A stretch of DNA of 64,000 bases from contig DCJA01000014.1 of the NCBI GenBank assembly GCA_002317175.1, forward strand, positions 1 through 64,000. The letters run 5' to 3'. The stretch comes from Lachnospiraceae bacterium UBA1712. GTDB taxonomy: Bacteria > Bacillota > Clostridia > Lachnospirales > Lachnospiraceae. The translations under genes and the position numbers were made by a program. Numbering within the stretch: position 1 is the stretch's first letter; the number at the start of each line of letters is the position of its first letter. Positions 16,644 to 25,410 of the stretch are shown here, piece after piece. The notes beneath the pieces were generated by a model. That model was not told the DNA's origin, did no database searches, and worked only from the letters and a program-made list of their open reading frames with translations.

Positions 16644-17615
16644 GTGAAAAATCTATTACGTAAGGCTCCATTGTACCTCTTCACCTACATAAGTCTGGTG
16701 TTGATGTTTCTGCTGACGCAGTTCTCACCGACTTTGGAAGTATATTTCCCATACTTTGGGGTTGAAGGCGAAACAATCAGTGCCGAGATAACTTCTATCG
16801 CTAATACAATTGAACAGATGTGGCTGGAACCTCGTGCCCAAGATCATACAGTGATAATGGAAACTCCTCTCCCGGATGAAATCGAACTTCCAGAATCCTC
16901 TGATAAAAGCAGCAACGATGTGCTGGCGGTTATGGACGAACCAACACCGACTCCTATCTGGGGTGAGCCTCTTGAGGACATAATTGCTGCTACAGAACCT
17001 GCTTCATATTACAAGGAAGCTCCTGTAGCCCAGTCTTATTTTGATGATGCAGTTTTTCTTGGAGATTCAAGAACTGAAGGTCTTAAGCTCTATTCCGGCT
17101 GGGATAACTGCGATTTCCTTTCAGATGTTGGTATGACTATTTATGACTGTCTCGACAGAGACATTGAATACAGGAATATCTCCCACACTACTGCAAGAGA
17201 GATTCTTACTACTAACCATTACGGCAAGATTTATATCATGTTAGGTATCAATGAATGTGGTTCTAATATCGATACTTACATCAATAAATACACCGAGGTT
17301 GTGGATCAGATACACAAATGGCAGCCTGATGCTATAATTATCGTTCAGAGTATTATGTGCGTCGGAGCACAGAAATCTGCATCCCACGCATCAATTAACA
17401 ATCCTAATCTGGCGAGACGTAATGAACGTCTTTCAGAACTGGCCAATGATTTCTACATCTACTATCTGGATATCAATCCGGCTGTTTCTGATGAGAATGG
17501 TAATCTTCGTGAAGGCTATTCCTTCGACCAGGTTCATCTTTACGCAAAGTATTACTCACTCTGGTGTGATTACTTGCTTGAGCATGGTTTCGTGTTCTCA
17601 GGACTGAGAAGATAG
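16644..17615 (+). CDS. SGNH/GDSL-type esterase or O-acyltransferase partner of MBOAT
   Basis: A 323-residue membrane-anchored protein. It has one N-terminal helix (about 10-26), a Glu/Pro-rich linker, then an SGNH fold from about 130. Block I is FLGDSRTEG with nucleophile S142, block III is MLGINE with N203, and block V is DQVH with D295 and H298, so the catalytic set looks complete. It starts with GTG at 16644; the AGGAGAA ribosome-binding site overlaps the stop of the MBOAT gene, which implies coupled translation. It probably transfers the acyl group to the glycan on the outer face. A terminator follows at 17665. Confidence 0.85.
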   Translation: MKNLLRKAPLYLFTYISLVLMFLLTQFSPTLEVYFPYFGVEGETISAEITSIANTIEQMWLEPRAQDHTVIMETPLPDEIELPESSDKSSNDVLAVMDEPTPTPIWGEPLEDIIAATEPASYYKEAPVAQSYFDDAVFLGDSRTEGLKLYSGWDNCDFLSDVGMTIYDCLDRDIEYRNISHTTAREILTTNHYGKIYIMLGINECGSNIDTYINKYTEVVDQIHKWQPDAIIIVQSIMCVGAQKSASHASINNPNLARRNERLSELANDFYIYYLDINPAVSDENGNLREGYSFDQVHLYAKYYSLWCDYLLEHGFVFSGLRR

Positions 17616-17664
17616 CTCGAATGTGAAATAGCTTTTTTAAAGAGCTCTACATATTTATTGCAAT

Positions 17665-17697
17665 AAAAAAGACTACTTTCTGCAAGTAGTCTTTTTT
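17665..17697. terminator. bidirectional terminator between the SGNH gene and trkH
   Basis: Stem GACTACTT (17671-17678) pairs with AAGTAGTC (17684-17691), flanked by six A on the left and six T on the right. It can therefore stop transcription from both convergent sides. Confidence 0.85.
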
Positions 17698-17717
17698 AAG
17701 TGTTTTTAACTTGTTAT

Positions 17718-19190
17718 CTAGGAACGTCGCTTTATAAAATTCGAAAACAAGAGGTCTTTTAATACCTTCGGACTAAACAGAATCAATAATGGGAACAGCT
17801 CAAGTCGACCAGCCAGCATATCCACCATAAATACAAGCTTTGAAATTGGATTCCAGAAAGCAAAGTTACCGCTTGGGCCAACCATTTCAAGACCTGGTCC
17901 TATATTGTTCATAGTTGCAACAACCGATGTAAAGGTTGTTGTAAAATCATAATTCTCAAGAGATACGATAATGAAAGATGCTGCATAAAGTGCCACGAAA
18001 GTGATGAAATACACATTGATAGCTCTTAACACTTCATGTTCCACTGCTTTTTCTTCAAACATTATCTTCTTTATACTCTTTGGATGAATATAATTGTTAA
18101 GCTCTTTCTTAACAGTCTTAAGCATAATTACGATTCGTGATACCTTAATTCCACCACCTGTACTTCCAGCGCATGCTCCGACAAACATCAGGCTCACCAG
18201 CATTACCTTGCTGAACATAGGCCATGTATTGAAATCTGCAGTTGAATAACCTGTTGTAGTTATTACAGAAGCTACCTGGAAGGATACATGTCTTAAGGTC
18301 TCCCAGATACTTGTATAAGTACCATATATATTGATAGTAATTAGCGCTATTGCGGATGCTATTATTCCCAGATACCATCTTACTTCTTCTACACTGAAGA
18401 ACTTCTTAATCTTGCCCAGCATAATAAAATAAAATGCATTGAAGTTTACACCAAACAGTATCATAAACACTGTAATAACCCACTGACAGTAGGCTGAATA
18501 ATCAGCAATAGAACTATTAAGCACGCCAAATCCACCGGTTCCTGCTGTACCCATACTAAGAGTGACTGCGTGAAATGGATTCATTCCGCCACATAGAAGC
18601 AACAGTATCTCCAAAACTGTCATAAAAAAATAGATGACATAAAGAATTCTGGCTGAAGATTTAATCTTTGGTACCAACTTGCCAACTGAAGGTCCCGGAC
18701 TTTCTGCACGCATAAGATTAATATTTGAACCACCACTAAGTGGAATAATGGCTAACAGAAATACAAGTACACCCATTCCGCCTAACCAGTGTGTAAAGCT
18801 TCTCCAAAACAAAGAAGTATGGCTTAATGCTTCTACATCCAGCAGGATTGTTGCTCCAGTTGTTGTAAAACCTGAAATAGTCTCAAAAAGAGAATCCTCA
18901 TAAGAGGCTATCTCGCCTGTTATCCAAAATGGAAGTGCACCAAAAGCACTAAGAAAAATCCAACTCAGAGCTGTCGCTACACAACCCTCTTTAAGATAAA
19001 GGGAACTGTCCTTTGGCTTCTTTATCTGTGTCATTAGTGTACCTATCACAGCACAGCCTCCTGCCACCGCCAGATATACAAAACCTTCCTCTTCTCCATA
19101 TATTACCGCTATCAAACACGGTAAGAGCATAAATGCCGCTTCTATCTTTAATACATGTCCGAGAACAACTCGAATAATTGAACTGTTCAT
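17718..19190 (-). CDS. trkH: potassium uptake protein TrkH/KtrB-type channel subunit
   Basis: A polytopic membrane protein of 490 residues and the ion-conducting subunit of the Trk potassium uptake system. Four pore loops with the filter glycines can be seen, for example TISGFTTTGATIL, MGTAGTGGFG, TTTGYSTADF and TMNNIGPGLE. The C-terminal part has the usual DMLAGRLELFPLLILFSP. AGGAG precedes the ATG. It lies 20 bases downstream of trkA and forms a two-gene operon with it. Uptake is driven by membrane potential and controlled by TrkA binding nucleotides. Confidence 0.95.
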   Translation of the reverse strand: MNSSIIRVVLGHVLKIEAAFMLLPCLIAVIYGEEEGFVYLAVAGGCAVIGTLMTQIKKPKDSSLYLKEGCVATALSWIFLSAFGALPFWITGEIASYEDSLFETISGFTTTGATILLDVEALSHTSLFWRSFTHWLGGMGVLVFLLAIIPLSGGSNINLMRAESPGPSVGKLVPKIKSSARILYVIYFFMTVLEILLLLCGGMNPFHAVTLSMGTAGTGGFGVLNSSIADYSAYCQWVITVFMILFGVNFNAFYFIMLGKIKKFFSVEEVRWYLGIIASAIALITINIYGTYTSIWETLRHVSFQVASVITTTGYSTADFNTWPMFSKVMLVSLMFVGACAGSTGGGIKVSRIVIMLKTVKKELNNYIHPKSIKKIMFEEKAVEHEVLRAINVYFITFVALYAASFIIVSLENYDFTTTFTSVVATMNNIGPGLEMVGPSGNFAFWNPISKLVFMVDMLAGRLELFPLLILFSPKVLKDLLFSNFIKRRS

Positions 19191-19210
19191 TGCATTAACT
19201 CCTAATTCTT

Positions 19211-20602
19211 CTAAGCCAAAATATCCTGAATATCGTTAAATCCTGTGTGCGTAGTAACAATCATGACACTGTCACCTACCTGGATTGAATCCTGACCTTT
19301 TGGAATTATTATCTTGCCATTACGGTTAATAAATGCAATAAGAAGATCCTTCTTGAGTGAAAGCTTAAAGAGTGGCACATTAACCACTTCACTTTCTTTT
19401 TCAACCTTAAACTCAATCGCTTCTGCTCTTGAATCAAGCATAGGATAAAGAGTCTCGATATTTGAATCCTTAGAATTATTCTTTGCTCTTACATACGCAA
19501 TAATTGCATCCGAAGTGATGTACTTAGGATAGATTACACTTCCCAAATCCAGCTCCGTAATTACCTCTTTGAAGTTATTTCTGGTGATTCTGGTAATTAC
19601 TTTAGCCTTAGATACATGCTTTGCATGGAGTGAAAGGAGCACATTCTCTTCGTCTATTCCTGTTAGTGGAATAAATGCGCCTACATCCTCGATTCCCTCT
19701 TCCTTTAACACCTCTTCATCTGTTCCATCTGCATGAATTATAGTTGCATCTGGAAGTAACTCTGAAAGGCGCTCACAACGGGCCTGATCTATCTCTATGA
19801 TTCTTACATCCATGCCAGCCTTTAGTAACTGGTCTGCTGCGTAATATCCAGCTCTGCCACCGCCGACGATAATACAGCTCTTAACCTGATTTGTCTTAAA
19901 TCCTATCTTCTTAAGAAATACTCGGGATTCCTTCTGAGCAGCTGCAAAAGATACTATATCTCCTGCCTTTATTATAAACTCACCAGAAGGAATGAATACA
20001 TTGCCATCTCGCTCTATAGCGCAGATAACTGTTCTCTCTGTGATTCCATCACGACCTATCTCAGCAATGTTTCTGTTACAAAGAACATTGTCATCTGGAA
20101 TCTCTATTCTTACAAGATTAACTCTTCCATGCGCAAAGGATGTAACGTTGAGTGCTGTTGGAAGAGTAAGAATTCTTGCCATTACTCTTGAAGATACAAA
20201 ATCCGGGTTAATAATCATAGCCAAACCCAGCTTCTCACTGAAGTAATCTACCTCCTTTATATAATCAGGAGTTCTTACTCTTGCGATAGCGGCTAGACTA
20301 CCTGCTCTCTTGGCAACTGTACAGCATAACAGGTTAAGCTCATCTGAATTGGTTACTGCAATAAACAGATCTGCTTTTTCTATACCTGCTTCCAACTGGG
20401 TTGAATAGCTTGCTCCATTTCCCACAACTCCCATGGCATCATATGTATTGGTTATAGCCTCTATCTTCTTGGAATTAAGGTCAATTATTGTAATATCATG
20501 GCCTTCCTGGGTAAGCTGTTCAATCAGAGTAGCTCCAACCTTGCCACAACCTACAATGATAATATTCATTCCGCTTTTTTCAGCGTCTTTCTTCTTAAAC
20601 AT
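19211..20602 (-). CDS. trkA: Trk system regulatory subunit TrkA (two RCK/TrkA-N domains)
   Basis: A cytosolic NAD(H)-binding ring protein that gates TrkH. The 463 residues hold two tandem repeats. Each has a Rossmann TrkA-N domain (GxGxxG in IIIVGCGKVGATL at about 14-26 and IIVGGGRAGYYAA at about 244-256) and a TrkA-C domain. A charged 11-residue extension precedes the first repeat. I kept the ATG at 20602 because AGAGG lies upstream, whereas the internal Met12 has no properly spaced site. An extended -10 promoter lies about 40 bases upstream. Confidence 0.95.
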   Translation of the reverse strand: MFKKKDAEKSGMNIIIVGCGKVGATLIEQLTQEGHDITIIDLNSKKIEAITNTYDAMGVVGNGASYSTQLEAGIEKADLFIAVTNSDELNLLCCTVAKRAGSLAAIARVRTPDYIKEVDYFSEKLGLAMIINPDFVSSRVMARILTLPTALNVTSFAHGRVNLVRIEIPDDNVLCNRNIAEIGRDGITERTVICAIERDGNVFIPSGEFIIKAGDIVSFAAAQKESRVFLKKIGFKTNQVKSCIIVGGGRAGYYAADQLLKAGMDVRIIEIDQARCERLSELLPDATIIHADGTDEEVLKEEGIEDVGAFIPLTGIDEENVLLSLHAKHVSKAKVITRITRNNFKEVITELDLGSVIYPKYITSDAIIAYVRAKNNSKDSNIETLYPMLDSRAEAIEFKVEKESEVVNVPLFKLSLKKDLLIAFINRNGKIIIPKGQDSIQVGDSVMIVTTHTGFNDIQDILA

Positions 20603-20643
20603 AATATCAACCTCTGAGATATGTTTTTACGCATCCACCAAAC

Positions 20644-20652
20644 ATTATAGCA
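20644..20652 (-). promoter_or_regulatory. extended -10 promoter of trkA-trkH
   Basis: On the minus strand, TGC-TATAAT with a perfect -10 (20644-20649) and no clear -35. The TG at the extended -10 position may compensate. The start would be about 35 bases before the trkA ATG. Confidence 0.5.
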
Positions 20653-20689
20653 CATTTACATATAAATGAATTTATTTGGACAAAGAAAA

Positions 20690-20713
20690 AAAGACAGCGG
20701 GTCGGCTGTCTTT
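20690..20713 (-). terminator. intrinsic terminator downstream of ftsH
   Basis: Minus-strand stem AAAGACAGC / GCTGTCTTT with a six-base loop, followed by a run of T. It lies about 155 bases after the ftsH stop, which leaves a long 3' untranslated region. Confidence 0.75.
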
Positions 20714-20715
20714 TC

Positions 20716-20732
20716 AGAGAAGGTATTTCTCT
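20716..20732 (-). other. small hairpin just upstream of the ftsH terminator
   Basis: Six-base arms AGAGAA and TTCTCT around a five-base loop, two bases from the terminator stem. With the terminator it makes a tandem hairpin at the end of the ftsH 3' untranslated region. A TGC-TATACC stretch about 12 bases further upstream could be a weak extended -10 for a short separate RNA, but nothing else supports that. Confidence 0.3.
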
Positions 20733-20868
20733 TATGGGGTATAGCAAAAAACTACAAAATGTATTGGGGGTTACAAGTAGTATAATATCAGAGGTCCCTA
20801 TATGCCACAATGCAAAGGATTAATAAAAATTACAAATAACCCCATGTGTTTTTGTGAATTTTGCACAA

Positions 20869-22695
20869 TTATATCTCATTTTCTGTTTCAAAGAGCGCTT
20901 CGAACTCTTCTTTTGTGATTTTCTCTTTTTCCAGAAGTAACTGAGCGCATCGCTCAAGAACATCCCTGTTTTCAAGAATAATCTTCTTTGCTTTCTCGTG
21001 ACACTCTTCTACAATTGCCTTTACTTCTTTATCAATCTCACCTGTGATGTACTCACTATGACTCTTAGCATGAGCAAGATCGCGTCCAATGAATACTTCG
21101 TCATCATTGTCATCATAGCAAATAACACCAATATTATCACTCATACCATATTTGGTAACCATCTTTCGGGCTTCCTTTGTGGCACGCATAATATCATTGG
21201 ATGCTCCTGTGGTAATATCATCAAAGATAATCTCTTCTGCGATTCGTCCGCCAAGAAGTACCATAATATCCTGAAGCATCTGTCCCTTGGTATGGAACAT
21301 TTCATCCTTTTCAGGAAGCGGCATGGTATATCCAGCAGCACCTGCTCCAGTCGGAATAATAGATACCGTATATACAGGTCCAACATCTGGAAGAACATGG
21401 AAAAGAATTGCATGTCCTGCTTCATGATAAGCTGTTATCTTCTTCTCCTTGTCAGATACTACACGGCTCTTTTTCTCTGCGCCAATGCCTACCTTGATAA
21501 ATGCCTTCTGTACATCACCCTGTGTGATATATCCTCTGTTATCCTTAGCTGTCAGGATTGCTGCTTCATTGAGAAGGTTCTCAAGATCAGCTCCTGTAAA
21601 TCCGGCAGTTGTCTGCGCAATCTGCTTAAGATCAACATCATCACCGATTGGCTTCTTCTCTGCATGAAGATGAAGAATCTCTTCACGTCCTCTCACATCT
21701 GGAGGACTTACGGCTATCTTTCTGTCAAATCTTCCTGGTCTTAAAATAGCAGGATCAAGAATATCTACTCGGTTTGTAGCGGCCAGAACTATAATGCCCT
21801 GGTTATCCTCAAAACCATCCATCTCCACAAGCATCTGGTTAAGGGTCTGCTCACGTTCATCGTGTCCACCACCCATACCTGTACCACGTCGTCTTGCCAC
21901 AGCATCAATCTCATCGATAAATACTATACATGGCGCATTCTTCTTGGCATCTGCAAACAAATCTCTTACTCTGCTGGCACCTACACCAACAAACATCTCT
22001 ACAAAATCCGAACCAGAAATACTAAAAAATGGCACATTAGCCTCACCAGCAATAGCCTTTGCAAGGAGAGTCTTACCCGTTCCAGGAGGTCCCTCTAACA
22101 GAACACCCTTAGGTATTCTTGCGCCCAACTTTGAATATTTTACCGGATCCTTTAAGAAATCTATTATCTCCTCCAGATCCTCTTTTTCTTCCTGCAGACC
22201 AGCTACATCTGACAACTTCTTCTTGGTGTCATTACTCATCTTGGCTCGACTTTTTCCAAAATTCATCATTTTGGCATTGGCTCCGCCTCCTGACTGGGCA
22301 CCCATAATCATCATTATCATAACTACAACCAGTATGATTGAAGCGATTGGAATTACGTAATTAATTAATGTATTACCACTCTCAACTTCTGCAACTGTAT
22401 AGTTGATGCCTGCATTATCAAACAGGATTGCTATCTCATTGACATCAGTAACAACCACTTTTTCTGTCACTGCATTATTGTTCTCAAACTTAACAACTGT
22501 AATCTTTCCATTAGGAACAGAGGAACTAGGATTGATTACAGCAGACATAACCTCATGATTGATTATGTCTTCCAAAAGCTGACTCTTAGTGTATCCTGTC
22601 ACATCATTTTTTCCTGATGAATAGAACAATAAAAACAAAATTGCTGCAATCAAGAAAATAAAATATATATTTAATCCCGATTTTTTCTTTATCAA
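20869..22695 (-). CDS. ftsH: ATP-dependent zinc metalloprotease FtsH
   Basis: Membrane-bound hexameric AAA+ protease that degrades misfolded membrane proteins and short-lived regulators. Of the 608 residues, two N-terminal membrane helices (about 9-26 and 111-132) bracket an outside domain. The AAA module follows with Walker A GPPGTGKT (202-209), Walker B CIVFIDEID (256-264) and the second region of homology. The zinc site HEAGH is at 424-428. The start is a TTG at 22695 preceded by GAGGAG with good spacing. It is the last gene of the tilS-hpt-ftsH block, 14 bases after hpt, an order widely kept in Firmicutes. Confidence 0.97.
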   Translation of the reverse strand: MIKKKSGLNIYFIFLIAAILFLLFYSSGKNDVTGYTKSQLLEDIINHEVMSAVINPSSSVPNGKITVVKFENNNAVTEKVVVTDVNEIAILFDNAGINYTVAEVESGNTLINYVIPIASIILVVVMIMMIMGAQSGGGANAKMMNFGKSRAKMSNDTKKKLSDVAGLQEEKEDLEEIIDFLKDPVKYSKLGARIPKGVLLEGPPGTGKTLLAKAIAGEANVPFFSISGSDFVEMFVGVGASRVRDLFADAKKNAPCIVFIDEIDAVARRRGTGMGGGHDEREQTLNQMLVEMDGFEDNQGIIVLAATNRVDILDPAILRPGRFDRKIAVSPPDVRGREEILHLHAEKKPIGDDVDLKQIAQTTAGFTGADLENLLNEAAILTAKDNRGYITQGDVQKAFIKVGIGAEKKSRVVSDKEKKITAYHEAGHAILFHVLPDVGPVYTVSIIPTGAGAAGYTMPLPEKDEMFHTKGQMLQDIMVLLGGRIAEEIIFDDITTGASNDIMRATKEARKMVTKYGMSDNIGVICYDDNDDEVFIGRDLAHAKSHSEYITGEIDKEVKAIVEECHEKAKKIILENRDVLERCAQLLLEKEKITKEEFEALFETENEI

Positions 22696-22709
22696 TTTAG
22701 TACTCCTCT

Positions 22710-23237
22710 TTAATCAAATTTTACAATACCGATGTAAGGAAGATTTCTGTACATCTGGTCATAATCAAGTCCATAGCCTACTACAAACTCGTCTGGAATA
22801 GAATAACCAGTGTAGTCTACATGCACGTCAACTACTCTTCTGTCTGGTTTATCAAGCAATGTGCATAACTTCATACTGTTTGGATTTCTCTTTGAAAGAA
22901 GTTCCATAAGATGGCTGAGGGTTCTGCCCGAATCAATAATATCCTCTATAATGATTACATCTCTTCCTTCAAGTGTCTCATCCAAATCTTTCACAATCTT
23001 AATTACTCCACTTGATGAAGTGCCACCACCATAGCTGCTTACTGACATAAAATCAAGTGTTACAGGAACTGTAATACGCTTTGCAAGCTCACACATAAAG
23101 AAGCTTCCACCCTTAAGTACACAGATAAGGTGCACTGTTTTGCCTTCGTAATCCTTACTGATCTGTGCTCCCAGTTCCTTAATTCTCTCAACTACTTCTT
23201 CCTCTGAAAGATAAGACTCAATATGATGCTTTTCCAT
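22710..23237 (-). CDS. hpt: hypoxanthine phosphoribosyltransferase
   Basis: Purine salvage enzyme that converts hypoxanthine or guanine plus PRPP to IMP or GMP. The 175 residues match the family. The PRPP-binding motif VIIIEDIIDSGRTL, the LKGGSFF loop and the flexible-loop SYGGGTSS are present. An ATG 12 bases upstream (23249) is in frame, but the GGAGG lies inside that extension, 5 bases before the ATG at 23237, so I take the latter. It sits between tilS and ftsH. Confidence 0.96.
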   Translation of the reverse strand: MEKHHIESYLSEEEVVERIKELGAQISKDYEGKTVHLICVLKGGSFFMCELAKRITVPVTLDFMSVSSYGGGTSSSGVIKIVKDLDETLEGRDVIIIEDIIDSGRTLSHLMELLSKRNPNSMKLCTLLDKPDRRVVDVHVDYTGYSIPDEFVVGYGLDYDQMYRNLPYIGIVKFD

Positions 23238-23250
23238 AAGATCCTCCATA

Positions 23251-24615
23251 TTAATGTACAGTTATTTCTATAATTCTTGTTGTAGCTTCAGTTACTTTGT
23301 AATACTCGCTGATTCTGTATCCGATTAGCCAGAGTATATGTGAGTCATCTGCTATGAGCAGCTGTCTGTCTCTCATTTCTCTAGGAATCTTTACGTCTAT
23401 CATATAATCTTTCAGCGATTTTTTCTGAAGCTGACTGTTCACGGTTAGATAATCACCTGGACGTCTGTTTCTTAGCTTCAGACATCCTAATATTTTATCA
23501 TAATCGAACCATTTAGTATATGTATTTTGAGGAATATCCATGTCTTCCTCTCTGTCAAATACTCTGACCGAAATACAGCTATCCCCTTCTATCTGAAGTT
23601 GTGTATCCATAGTCAGATTATAATCAAGACCGACTGTTGCCTGTTCTTCTTTTTTGCGGATAATAAGCCTGTCATACTGCTTTACGGCCTCCAGACTATA
23701 TGGCAAATCCACCCTCTTCTCACCAGCTTTAGCCAGAAGAGTAAGCACAGCCTCCACATGTACCTGACCTATATCTTTTCTTCCCTGAGTCAGCACATCA
23801 AAAGCTTTAAGTATTAGTTCCTGACGTATCAGCAAAGGCTCCCGCAGTAAAGCGTTCACATCTATCTCAACGCTGTTTTCCAATATATCCAGAAGAGAAT
23901 TGCTCTTTTTGATAACTTCCTCAGCTATGTAATCTCTCACCAGAGCCATCTTTTCTGACAGGGCAGCTACATGATTGGCTGCTCCACACACTATCTCATT
24001 TTCCGCATATGGAAGAATCACATTTCTAATCTTATTGCGCGCATAATCGTTGGCCAGATTGCTTGCATCTGTGCAGTAGTTCTGGTTCTTTTCCTGCAGA
24101 TACTGTTCTATCTGCATTCTGTCCACACCTATTAGTGGGCGGATGATGTTGCCATTGACTGGCAAAAGGCTTGCCAGGCCTTCTATTCCTGTTCCACGAA
24201 AAATGTTAAATAGCACAGTTTCTGCCACATCATTTCTATTATGGGCCACTGCTATCTTGGCTTTGTCCGAGGTCATAAGCTGAGCAAAACGCTGGTATCT
24301 GATCTTTCTTCCAGCTTCTTCTGTGGAAATTCCCTGCTCTTTCGCCTGCTTTTCAACCTCTTCATTGAAGATATGACACTCAATACCATGCTCTCTGCAC
24401 AGTTCTTCTACAAAGGCTGCATCCTCTCCAGCTTCTTCCCTGATCAGATGGTTGATATGCACTACTTTAATATTAAAATCAACTGTATTTCTGTATTCCA
24501 GCAGATTGAGAAGCATACAGACCGAATCTGCTCCACCGGACACCCCGGCTATCACCTCGTCTCCTGCTTCAATCATATTAAATTGTCGTATATAATTCTC
24601 TACAAGTTTGAGCAT
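23251..24615 (-). CDS. tilS: tRNA(Ile)-lysidine synthetase
   Basis: ATP-dependent enzyme that puts lysidine at C34 of the tRNA-Ile reading AUA, and hence essential. The 454 residues have the N-terminal PP-loop GVSGGADS (24-31), the AHNRNDVAETV and FRGTGIEGLASLLP motifs, a middle helical domain and the C-terminal TilS domain (about 370-454). The frame extends to a TTG at 24630, but AGGAAATAAG before the ATG at 24615 fixes the start. A strong terminator stands 30 bases upstream with no room for a promoter, so expression must come by read-through or from an unseen promoter. Confidence 0.95.
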   Translation of the reverse strand: MLKLVENYIRQFNMIEAGDEVIAGVSGGADSVCMLLNLLEYRNTVDFNIKVVHINHLIREEAGEDAAFVEELCREHGIECHIFNEEVEKQAKEQGISTEEAGRKIRYQRFAQLMTSDKAKIAVAHNRNDVAETVLFNIFRGTGIEGLASLLPVNGNIIRPLIGVDRMQIEQYLQEKNQNYCTDASNLANDYARNKIRNVILPYAENEIVCGAANHVAALSEKMALVRDYIAEEVIKKSNSLLDILENSVEIDVNALLREPLLIRQELILKAFDVLTQGRKDIGQVHVEAVLTLLAKAGEKRVDLPYSLEAVKQYDRLIIRKKEEQATVGLDYNLTMDTQLQIEGDSCISVRVFDREEDMDIPQNTYTKWFDYDKILGCLKLRNRRPGDYLTVNSQLQKKSLKDYMIDVKIPREMRDRQLLIADDSHILWLIGYRISEYYKVTEATTRIIEITVH

Positions 24616-24644
24616 CTTATTTCCTAACAATTCAAATCAAAATT

Positions 24645-24672
24645 AAAAAGGACTGTACCTTACAGTCCTTTT
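24645..24672 (-). terminator. intrinsic terminator between divIC and tilS
   Basis: Minus-strand hairpin AAAAGGACTGTA / TACAGTCCTTTT with a three-base loop and a T-rich tail. It begins at the divIC stop codon and ends 30 bases before tilS, so it probably attenuates rather than separates the two genes. Confidence 0.8.
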
Positions 24673-24976
24673 AGTTTTCTGTCTTAAATATTATCTCATT
24701 TTCATTAACAAGTCCAAGCTTTTCTTTTGCTACTTCTTCCGCATATTTCTTGGTCTTGGTATACTTTGCATACTCTGCTATTTCTTCGCTTCTGGCCTTC
24801 TCCTGTTCGATCTGTTCCAGAAGAATCTCTTCCTGCTTAAGGTATACTTCCTGTCGCTTCTTCAGACTGTGTCTGTTATATGATACAACAGCCATCATCA
24901 TAATAAGAACAATAATAACCAGCATAACACTGAATCTATTCTGTTTTTTCTTAACTCTAAGATATTTGTTGCTCAT
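24671..24976 (-). CDS. divIC: septum formation initiator, FtsB/DivIC family
   Basis: Small cell-division protein of 101 residues. It has a short basic cytoplasmic tail, one membrane helix (about 15-31), an extracellular coiled coil rich in Glu, Gln, Lys and Leu (about 34-65), and a C-terminal end with YAEEVAKEKLGLVNENEI typical of the family. It partners FtsL and DivIB/FtsQ at the septum. It has its own strong promoter 48 bases upstream. Its place between rqcP and tilS matches Bacillus apart from the missing sporulation genes. Confidence 0.92.
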   Translation of the reverse strand: MSNKYLRVKKKQNRFSVMLVIIVLIMMMAVVSYNRHSLKKRQEVYLKQEEILLEQIEQEKARSEEIAEYAKYTKTKKYAEEVAKEKLGLVNENEIIFKTEN

Positions 24977-25023
24977 TTAACCACCTGCAATACATCACGC
25001 TCTACAATAGCGTTTACATAAAT

Positions 25024-25052
25024 ATTATATGTCTCATAATATGTTACGTCAA
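25024..25052 (-). promoter_or_regulatory. promoter of divIC
   Basis: On the minus strand, TTGACG (25047-25052), a 17-base spacer and TATAAT (25024-25029). The leader can form a five-base hairpin (ACGCT 24997-25001 with AGCGT 25009-25013) before the AGGTGG ribosome-binding site. Confidence 0.7.
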
Positions 25053-25116
25053 CCACTTTGTGCAAAAAGTGCGTATTTTCAAGGCTTTTTGATCCTAACA
25101 ACAATATATATTAGAA

Positions 25117-25153
25117 TATGTTAACCAAATTACATTATCTTGTGGTTAACATA
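25117..25153. repeat. 11-base inverted repeat with GTTAAC core
   Basis: Arms TATGTTAACCA (25117-25127) and TGGTTAACATA (25143-25153) are perfect and separated by 15 bases. It begins 3 bases after the rqcP stop. It has no T run, so it is not a classical terminator; it could be an operator or a 3'-end structure. Confidence 0.6.
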
Positions 25154-25155
25154 AA

Positions 25156-25395
25156 TTATACATATTTATATAATTCTGCAGCAGCTTCTTTTCTTACTGT
25201 TTCTTCTACTGCGATTACTTCCACGTTAGTTTCCTTATTACCAAACTGTATTGTAATCCTGTCCCCGACCTTTACATTGGTACCTGCTTTTGCAACTGTA
25301 CCATTAATCAGAACTCTTCCAGCGTCACATGCCTCGTTAGCAACTGTTCTACGCTTTATCAGTCTGGAAACCTTCAGATATTTATCAAGTCTCAT
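25156..25395 (-). CDS. rqcP: S4-domain RNA-binding protein RqcP (YabO)
   Basis: A 79-residue protein that is nearly all S4 RNA-binding domain (MRLDKYLKVSRLIKRRTVANEACDAG and RVLINGT). Its Bacillus homologue RqcP works with RqcH in ribosome-associated quality control, stabilising the tRNA while alanine tails are added to stalled chains. The setting supports this identity: next to divIC and upstream of tilS-hpt-ftsH, as in Bacillus. AAGGAATGAT precedes the ATG. A terminator ends only 16 bases upstream, so it is probably read through from hup. Confidence 0.9.
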   Translation of the reverse strand: MRLDKYLKVSRLIKRRTVANEACDAGRVLINGTVAKAGTNVKVGDRITIQFGNKETNVEVIAVEETVRKEAAAELYKYV

Positions 25396-25410
25396 ATCAT
25401 TCCTTTCAAA

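Noticed and set aside
15277..17615. DltB/DltD teichoic acid D-alanylation genes
   Set aside because: No dltA or dltC is nearby, and the second gene is of SGNH type with a complete GDS-type triad rather than clearly DltD.
20720..20825. 29-codon plus-strand frame after the ftsH terminator
   Set aside because: No convincing ribosome-binding site or hydrophobic or domain pattern; it lies in the ftsH 3' region.
20998..21744. 248-residue open frame on the plus strand inside ftsH
   Set aside because: It is antisense to the strongly supported ftsH gene, Cys/Ser/Ile-rich, and has no domain pattern.
21794..22360. 188-residue plus-strand frame opposite ftsH
   Set aside because: Low-complexity Ser/Pro/Ile composition created by reading conserved AAA codons backwards.
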